Shown one piece after another: positions 58,455 to 64,000 of a stretch of DNA of 64,000 bases; position 1 is the stretch's first letter; each line of letters starts with the position of its first letter. Origin of the DNA: Streptomyces spectabilis (GTDB lineage Bacteria; Actinomycetota; Actinomycetes; Streptomycetales; Streptomycetaceae). Position numbers and translations under genes: made by a program. The notes below the pieces were generated by a model. It saw only the letters and a program-made list of their open reading frames with translations. It did not search any database and was not told the origin of the DNA. The stretch covers positions 124,001 to 188,000 of the forward strand of contig NZ_CP023690.1 in NCBI RefSeq assembly GCF_008704795.1, given 5' to 3'.

Positions 58455-61400
58455 GTGTCGGCACTGGGTGCGGAACCGATCGCGGTCACCGGTGTGGGGT
58501 GCCGTTTCCCGGGGGGAGTGGAGACGCCGGAGGGGCTGTGGCAGCTGGCGGCGGACGGTCGGCAGACGGTTGGCCCGGTCCCGGCCGACCGTTGGGACGC
58601 CCAGAAGCTCGCGCTGTTGCACGACCCGGAGCTGCGGGAACGGGCCGCTGTGGGCTGCTTCCTGGACGGGGACGTCTGGGCCTGGGAACCCGAGGCGCTG
58701 TCGGTTGCGCCGGCCGAGCGCGAGTGGGTGGATCCGCAGGCCCGGGTGCTGATGGAGACTGCCCGGGAGGCGGTGGAGCACGCCGGACTCCCGGTGGACC
58801 AGCTGCGTGCCACCCGCACCGGCGTCTATGTGGGCACGTACGCCCTGGACAACCTCTTCCGTGAGGCCCGCCCGGTGGAGGACGCCCCCAACAGCCCCTA
58901 TCTCTTCGGGAATTACCATGCCGGTCCCGCGGGTCGGGTGGCGTTCGCGATGGACCTGCGCGGCCCGGTGATGGTGGTGGGCACGCACTGTTCCGCGGGG
59001 CTGGTGGCCCTGGACACCGCCTGCGGGGCGCTGGCCCTGGGGCAGTGCGATGCAGCGCTGGCTGGTGGTGTGCTGCTGATGCTGGCGCCGCAGACCCACT
59101 ATTTCGAGGCGCCGCTGCTGCTGTCGCGGCGTGGTGCCTGCCATGCCTTCGATGCCCGGGGCGACGGCTATGTGCGCGGTGAGGGCGCGGGGATGATCCT
59201 GCTCAAGCGGCTGACGGATGCTCAGCGGGACGGGGACCGGGTGCTCGCGGTGATCCGGGGCAGCGCGGTCAACAACGATGGCCAGGCCACCCGGCTGACC
59301 GCGCCGTCCACCGAGATGCAGCAGGAACTGTTCCGCGAGGCCGTGCGGCGGGCAGGCATCGACCCCGGCGAGGTGGGTCTGGTCGAGGCGCACGGGCCGG
59401 GTACGGCGGTGGGTGACCCGATCGAGTACACCTCCATCAACGCCGTGTACGGCAAGGGGCGGGGGCGGTGTGCGCTCGGTTCGGTCAAGACGAACATCGG
59501 GCACTGTGAGCCGGTCTCCGGGATCGCTGGGCTGATCAAGACGGTGGAGTGCCTGCGTCGCGGGGTGATCCCGCCCAACCAGAATTTCCGCTCGTGGAAC
59601 CCGGGCATCGACCGGGACGCGGGCTCGCGGCTGTTCGTGCCGACCGAGCTGACCGAGTGGCCGGTAGACGGCGTGCCACGGCGAGCCGCGGTGTGCTCGT
59701 ACGGGGTGAGCGGCACCAATGCGCACGTGGTGCTGGAGCAGGCGCCGGCGCCGCGCCGCAGGCGTGCACGGAAGGCCGCCCGGCACGCCGCGGACGGGCC
59801 GCGGCTGTTCCTGCTGTCGGCGGACTCGGCCGGGGCGCTCGCCGACTCGGCCAGGCGGCTGGCCGCCTGGCTGGAGGGCCCGGGTGCGCAGGCGGATCTG
59901 GGCGATGTGGCGCACACCCTGGCCATGCGCCGCCGCCATGCGGAACACCGGCTCGGCATCGTCGCCGCGGACACGGTGCAGCTACGGGCGCGCGCCCGGG
60001 CCTTCGCCGGGGAGGATGAAACGGACGGGGTGGCCAGCGGTGTGCCGCTGCTGGCGCCCGGGCATCCGGGGCCGGTGTTCGTGTTCACGGGGCAGGGCTC
60101 GCAGTATCCCGGGATGTGCCGGGAACTCCTGGCGAGCGAGCCGGCGTTCGCCGCCGCCGTTGATGAGCTGGAGGCGCTGATCTTCGCCGAGTCGGGGTTC
60201 TCCCTGCGGTCCATGATCGAGGAGCCGGAGGGGCCGGTCGGCGTCGACCGAATTCAGCCCGCCCTGTTCGGGGTGCAGGTGGCATTGGCGGAACTGTGGC
60301 GTTCCTGGGGCTTGGAACCAGCTGCGGTGATCGGGCAGTCGCTCGGCGAGGTGGCGGCGTCGGTGGTCGCCGGGGTGCTCTCGCGTGAGGACGGGGCGAA
60401 GGTGATCTGCCGCCGGGCGGCCCTGCTGGCGCGGATCGCCCATGGTGCGATGGCCTCGGTGCTGCTCAGCGCCGAGGAGACCCGGGCGGCGCTGGAGTCG
60501 GCCGGGGCCGACGGCGTCGACCTGGGGGTGCTCACCGCACCTCGCACCACGGTGATCTCCGGCGACGCGGCGCAGGTCCGCGCCCTGGTCGAGCACTGGA
60601 ACGAGACCGGCACCGTGGCCCGGATGGTCGACGTGAACGTGGCCTCGCACTCCTCGCAGGTCGACCCGGTCATCGATGATCTGCACGCCGTGCTGTCCGA
60701 GTTGCCTGACGCCCTGCCCGGTGACATCCGCTTCTACTCCACGGTCAGCGAGGACCCGCGCGGCCCCGGTCCGCTGAATGCCTCCTACTGGGTGCGCAAC
60801 CAGCGCGACACCGTGCACTTTCAGCGGGCGGTGACCGCCGCCCTCGCCGACGGGCACCGGCTCTTCGTCGAGTGCACTGCGCACCCGCTCGCCGCCCGGC
60901 CGATCCACGAGATCGCCCGTCAGACGGGTGTCGACGACGTCGTCACGGTCGGCTCACTGCGCCGCGGTGCAGCGGATCAGGAGGCGTTTCTCACTCATCT
61001 GGCCACAGCCCACGCGGCTGGATGCGGCGCTCTCGACCTCGCCAGCCGCTACGGGGACGGACAGCTGGTGGACCTGCCCACCACCGCCTGGAACCGCACC
61101 CGACATGGTGGCACCGCCGCCCCGTACACCCTCGTCGCGCCGCATTTCCCGGCAGCCGGCCAGCATCCGCTGCTCGGCGGCCACGTGCACGACCCCGACC
61201 GGCCCGGCCGTCATCTGTGGCAGACCCCGCTGGGCCCCCGTCGGCTGCCCTGGCTTGCCGACCACAAGGTGGCGGGCCTCCCCGTGCTGCCGGGCACCGG
61301 ATTCGCCGAGATGATCCTGGCCGCCGCCGAGGTGCTGGACGCCGGCCCCGTCCTGCTCACCGGACTGCGTATCGAGGCGCCACTGGTCCTTGACCCTGAG

Positions 61401-63746
61401 CCCGAGGTCACCACCCACCTCACCGTCGACGGCGACCAGTGGCGTGCCGAGGTCCTCACCCGCACCGCCGACGGCACCGTGATCCATGCCCATGCAGCCG
61501 TACAGGCGCTTGCCACGTCCGCCCCGGCCCCCTGCCCGGACGCCGTGCACCGGCCCACCGGCGACTGGCGCGACACCGCCCCGGCCGCTCTGTACCGGCA
61601 CTTCCGGGAACGGCACGACGTCCACCACGGCCCCGCCTTCGCGGCCATCGACCGCATCCGGCTCCGTCCCGAGCGCGGCGGCGCGCTGTCGGCGGTCCGG
61701 ATCGCCGACAGCGCGCGCGTCTCCGCCGCCGCGATGCGCCTGCACCCGGCGCTGGCCGACGAGTTCGTACAGACCGCCGTCGCCGCCTGGCTGGACACCT
61801 GCGCCACCAGCCCCGGCCCAGTGGTGGTTGCCGGGTTCGACGAGATCCGGATCTACGGGCCCACCGGCCACGCCCGGCACGCTTCCGTCACCCTGCACCA
61901 CGCCGACGACCTCACCTGCACCGCCTCCGGCACCCTGGCCACCGACGACGGCACCGTCGTCGCCGAACTGCGCGGCCTGCGCCTGACCAACATCACCCCG
62001 CCCGAACAGCGCTACACCGACCGCCTCGCCCACCTCACCTGGACCCCCGCGCCGCCGCCCACGCTGGAGCGGACCACCGCCCAGCAGTGGCTGGTTGTGG
62101 CCCCACAGGACACTCTGTGGAGCGAGCGCCTGCACCTCATGCTCAGCAAGCATGCCGCAGGCAGCCACCTGCTCAGCTGGCCCTGTGGCCGCCCGCTCGA
62201 CCCGGAACAGCTCACCAAGACCCTGGACGACGACAGCCGGCCCTCGCCCAGCCATGTGCTGCTCGCCCTCAACGGCGAGGACACACAGGCCGCCGCGGAC
62301 GGTGGCCGCGCCGCCGTACTCCGCGTGCTGACCGTGCTCCGCACGCTGGCCGCCCGCCCGACGCCGCCCCGCCTGTGGGTGCTGTGCCGGGCGGACCAGC
62401 CGCTGGCCGCCGCCGGAGTCCGCGGGCTGCTGCGCACCGCCGCCTTCGAACACCCCGAGCTGAAACCCAGCAGCCTGGAGCTGTCCGGCAGCACCGCCCT
62501 GGAGGCCGTTCTGCCAGACCTCTTGAAGGAGCCCACCCCGGTCACCGAAATCTCCTGGCACCACGGCGCGCGCGGCCTCACCCAAGTCCGCCGCGGTCCC
62601 GGGCCACGCCACCCGGCGAGTCCGCCCTCCCCGTTGGTCCGCCCCGACGGCGGCTACCTGATCACCGGCGGCCTGGGCGGGCTGGGCCTGCTCACCGCCC
62701 GCCGGTTCGCGGAACGCGGCGCCTGCCGCCTCGTCCTGGCCGGCCGCAGCGCGCCCGGCCCGGAGGCCGAACGGGCCCTGGAGGAACTACGCACGGCCAC
62801 CGGCGCCGCCGTCGAGGTGGTTCTCGGCGACATCGCCGAGGAAGACACCGTCCGCCGGGCGCTCGCCGCGGCCCGCGCCAACGGGGCCATGCTGCGGGGC
62901 ATCATCCATGCGGCCGGGGTGGTGGAGGACGCCACCCTCACCAACCTCGACACCGCCCTGCTGGACCGGGTCTGGCGCGGTAAGGCCGAGGGCGCCTGGG
63001 CACTGCACCGCGCCACCCTCGGCGCGGAGCTGGACCACTTCGTCCTCTACTCCTCCATCGCCTCCCTGATCGGCTCCCCGGGGCAGGGCGCCTACGCGGC
63101 CGCTAACGCCTTCCTCGACGCCCTGGTCACCCACCGCCTCGCCCTGGGCCTGCCTGCCACCGGTATCCACTGGGGCGCCTGGTCCCAGGTCGGCCGCGGC
63201 CAACACCTCGTCGACCGCGGCTTCGTGATGATCAACCCGGGCGACGGCACGGACGCCTTCGAGCGCATCCTGACCGAAGGGCACCACCAGATCGCCTACT
63301 CACCGATCGACGCCGCCGTGTGGACCGCGCCGTACCCGGCCCTCCGCCACTCCACCCTCCTGGCCGAGCTGCTCACCGACGCCCCCGCCGCCGTGGACGA
63401 TACGTCTCCAGTGCGCGACGCGGTCCTCACGACGGACAACGCCGCCGAACGCCACCAGCTCCTGCAGGACTTCGTCATCGACCAGGTCCGTGAACTGCTC
63501 GGCAATACCGCCCGCCACATCGGTGCCCACACCAGCCTGGTCGTTCTGGGCCTGGACTCGCTCGGCGCCGTACAGCTCCAGCAACGCCTCCAGAACGCGC
63601 TGCACATCAAGATCAAGCCCGGCGTCATCTGGGTCAACCCCAGTGCCGCGGCCCTGGCCGACGCGCTGCTGGAGGCCATGAAGCTCCCTCCGACGCCGCA
63701 CGACCACACCCCTGCGCACGACGACCTCACTGTGGAGGGCCGTTGA
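58455..63746 (+). CDS. Single-module type I polyketide synthase, KS-AT-DH-KR-ACP, 1,763 aa
   Basis: Domains in order: ketosynthase (~8-435), acyltransferase (~541-835), dehydratase (~902-1170), ketoreductase (~1398-1580), carrier (~1665-1745). The KS has Cys179 in VGTHCSAGLVAL instead of the usual DTACSSS, plus EAHGPGT and KTNIGHCE histidines. The AT serine is Ser629 in GQSLGE, and its specificity motif reads VASH, closer to methylmalonyl YASH than malonyl HAFH but not diagnostic. The DH has His937 (DHKVAGLPVLP) and Asp1102. The KR has TGGLGGLG and Tyr1547. The carrier serine is Ser1702 (GLDSLGA). No ER, TE or docking domain is seen. Length and order equal those of bacterial iterative 6-methylsalicylate-type synthases, but the motifs are atypical. 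Confidence 0.95.
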   Translation: MSALGAEPIAVTGVGCRFPGGVETPEGLWQLAADGRQTVGPVPADRWDAQKLALLHDPELRERAAVGCFLDGDVWAWEPEALSVAPAEREWVDPQARVLMETAREAVEHAGLPVDQLRATRTGVYVGTYALDNLFREARPVEDAPNSPYLFGNYHAGPAGRVAFAMDLRGPVMVVGTHCSAGLVALDTACGALALGQCDAALAGGVLLMLAPQTHYFEAPLLLSRRGACHAFDARGDGYVRGEGAGMILLKRLTDAQRDGDRVLAVIRGSAVNNDGQATRLTAPSTEMQQELFREAVRRAGIDPGEVGLVEAHGPGTAVGDPIEYTSINAVYGKGRGRCALGSVKTNIGHCEPVSGIAGLIKTVECLRRGVIPPNQNFRSWNPGIDRDAGSRLFVPTELTEWPVDGVPRRAAVCSYGVSGTNAHVVLEQAPAPRRRRARKAARHAADGPRLFLLSADSAGALADSARRLAAWLEGPGAQADLGDVAHTLAMRRRHAEHRLGIVAADTVQLRARARAFAGEDETDGVASGVPLLAPGHPGPVFVFTGQGSQYPGMCRELLASEPAFAAAVDELEALIFAESGFSLRSMIEEPEGPVGVDRIQPALFGVQVALAELWRSWGLEPAAVIGQSLGEVAASVVAGVLSREDGAKVICRRAALLARIAHGAMASVLLSAEETRAALESAGADGVDLGVLTAPRTTVISGDAAQVRALVEHWNETGTVARMVDVNVASHSSQVDPVIDDLHAVLSELPDALPGDIRFYSTVSEDPRGPGPLNASYWVRNQRDTVHFQRAVTAALADGHRLFVECTAHPLAARPIHEIARQTGVDDVVTVGSLRRGAADQEAFLTHLATAHAAGCGALDLASRYGDGQLVDLPTTAWNRTRHGGTAAPYTLVAPHFPAAGQHPLLGGHVHDPDRPGRHLWQTPLGPRRLPWLADHKVAGLPVLPGTGFAEMILAAAEVLDAGPVLLTGLRIEAPLVLDPEPEVTTHLTVDGDQWRAEVLTRTADGTVIHAHAAVQALATSAPAPCPDAVHRPTGDWRDTAPAALYRHFRERHDVHHGPAFAAIDRIRLRPERGGALSAVRIADSARVSAAAMRLHPALADEFVQTAVAAWLDTCATSPGPVVVAGFDEIRIYGPTGHARHASVTLHHADDLTCTASGTLATDDGTVVAELRGLRLTNITPPEQRYTDRLAHLTWTPAPPPTLERTTAQQWLVVAPQDTLWSERLHLMLSKHAAGSHLLSWPCGRPLDPEQLTKTLDDDSRPSPSHVLLALNGEDTQAAADGGRAAVLRVLTVLRTLAARPTPPRLWVLCRADQPLAAAGVRGLLRTAAFEHPELKPSSLELSGSTALEAVLPDLLKEPTPVTEISWHHGARGLTQVRRGPGPRHPASPPSPLVRPDGGYLITGGLGGLGLLTARRFAERGACRLVLAGRSAPGPEAERALEELRTATGAAVEVVLGDIAEEDTVRRALAAARANGAMLRGIIHAAGVVEDATLTNLDTALLDRVWRGKAEGAWALHRATLGAELDHFVLYSSIASLIGSPGQGAYAAANAFLDALVTHRLALGLPATGIHWGAWSQVGRGQHLVDRGFVMINPGDGTDAFERILTEGHHQIAYSPIDAAVWTAPYPALRHSTLLAELLTDAPAAVDDTSPVRDAVLTTDNAAERHQLLQDFVIDQVRELLGNTARHIGAHTSLVVLGLDSLGAVQLQQRLQNALHIKIKPGVIWVNPSAAALADALLEAMKLPPTPHDHTPAHDDLTVEGR

Positions 63747-63747
63747 C

Positions 63748-64000
63748 ATGACGGAACACACACTCCGCACCCCCCAGCCCATCCCGGCAACACCGCCTCC
63801 CGCAGCGGCCGCCGGCTGGTGGCGCCGCCCGGTCCTGTACTTCGCGGCCGCCGGAATCCTGAGCCCTCTCATGGGGGCCTACGTCATGGTCCGGTGGCTC
63901 ACCACAGACGGGTTCCACCCCAGGACCGGCGACACTTCCGCCCTCAGCACCGCAGACCAGATCAAGGTTTGGGCCGGGCAGGGCGGAGTCCTCCTCATCG
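63748..64000 (+). CDS. N-terminal part of an AveC-like membrane protein
   Basis: ATG 63748 begins one base after the synthase stop and the frame runs off the right edge (84 codons visible). After a Pro/Ala-rich start it has a first transmembrane helix (PVLYFAAAGILSPLMGAYVM), the VRWLTTDGFHP loop and the start of a second helix. This layout resembles the spirocyclase AveC family, membrane proteins frequently linked to polyketide clusters. The assignment needs the rest of the gene. Confidence 0.6.
   Translation, partial: MTEHTLRTPQPIPATPPPAAAAGWWRRPVLYFAAAGILSPLMGAYVMVRWLTTDGFHPRTGDTSALSTADQIKVWAGQGGVLLI

Noticed and set aside
60954..62612. A 552-codon open frame on the minus strand
   Set aside because: It lies inside the polyketide synthase, whose five domains are intact in the forward frame.

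Overview
The window is high-GC DNA with strong third-position G/C bias, AGGAGG-type ribosome sites, rare TTA codons (one in a pathway regulator), an ECF41 sigma factor, DUF6629 and MmyB-type XRE genes. All of this points to a Streptomyces chromosome, probably an accessory-rich arm. No rRNA, tRNA or CRISPR array was seen.

Layout. (A) 0-2.4 kb: small hypothetical and membrane genes and a HAD phosphatase. (B) 2.6-18.2 kb: a clavam-type beta-lactam cluster. ceaS-bls-pah-cas form a tight forward operon that takes glyceraldehyde-3-phosphate plus arginine to clavaminate. oat recycles arginine/ornithine beside a flavin reductase, and both lie beyond a divergent SARP-ATPase regulator that carries a TTA codon. 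A convergent operon (aminotransferase, nitroreductase, aldo/keto reductase, acyl-CoA dehydrogenase-like, KASIII-like) meets cas at a perfect 30-bp-arm palindrome that includes both stop codons. The clavulanic acid late genes (car, cyp, gcaS, oppA) are absent. The aminotransferase, aldo/keto reductase and flavin reductase match the 5S-clavam branch, while the KASIII/dehydrogenase/nitroreductase trio suggests unusual tailoring. (C) 18.2-31 kb: secreted and membrane proteins, a hydrolase/oxidoreductase pair with a divergent LysR gene, a serine hydrolase of the beta-lactamase fold, an XRE/DUF2975 switch, a Tat-exported protein with three CxxC repeats, an EF-hand protein and a DEAD-box helicase. 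(D) 31-45 kb: oxidoreductases with HxlR and AraC regulators, an ECF41 sigma factor facing an amidohydrolase, an MFS exporter, a broken MFS gene, a MarR regulator facing a second-type enolase, and a Doc-like toxin-antitoxin pair.

(E) 45-55 kb: an island with transposase remnants at both sides. It holds a two-gene operon: an unrecognised 1,090-residue protein and a 632-residue protein with a pre-toxin-like segment and an apparent PD-(D/E)XK nuclease domain. A frameshifted WD40 gene and several truncated genes flank it. (F) 55-58 kb: gene-poor, with two possible small proteins, strong hairpins and a frameshifted nucleotide-kinase-like gene. (G) 58.2-64 kb: the start of a polyketide cluster with a DUF5988 protein, a single-module KS-AT-DH-KR-ACP synthase of 1,763 residues and the start of an AveC-like membrane protein cut by the window edge.

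Frameshifts of one or a few bases recur in 25-26, 41-42, 45-47 and 54-58 kb. Some sit in short homopolymers, so sequencing error must be excluded before these genes are called dead.
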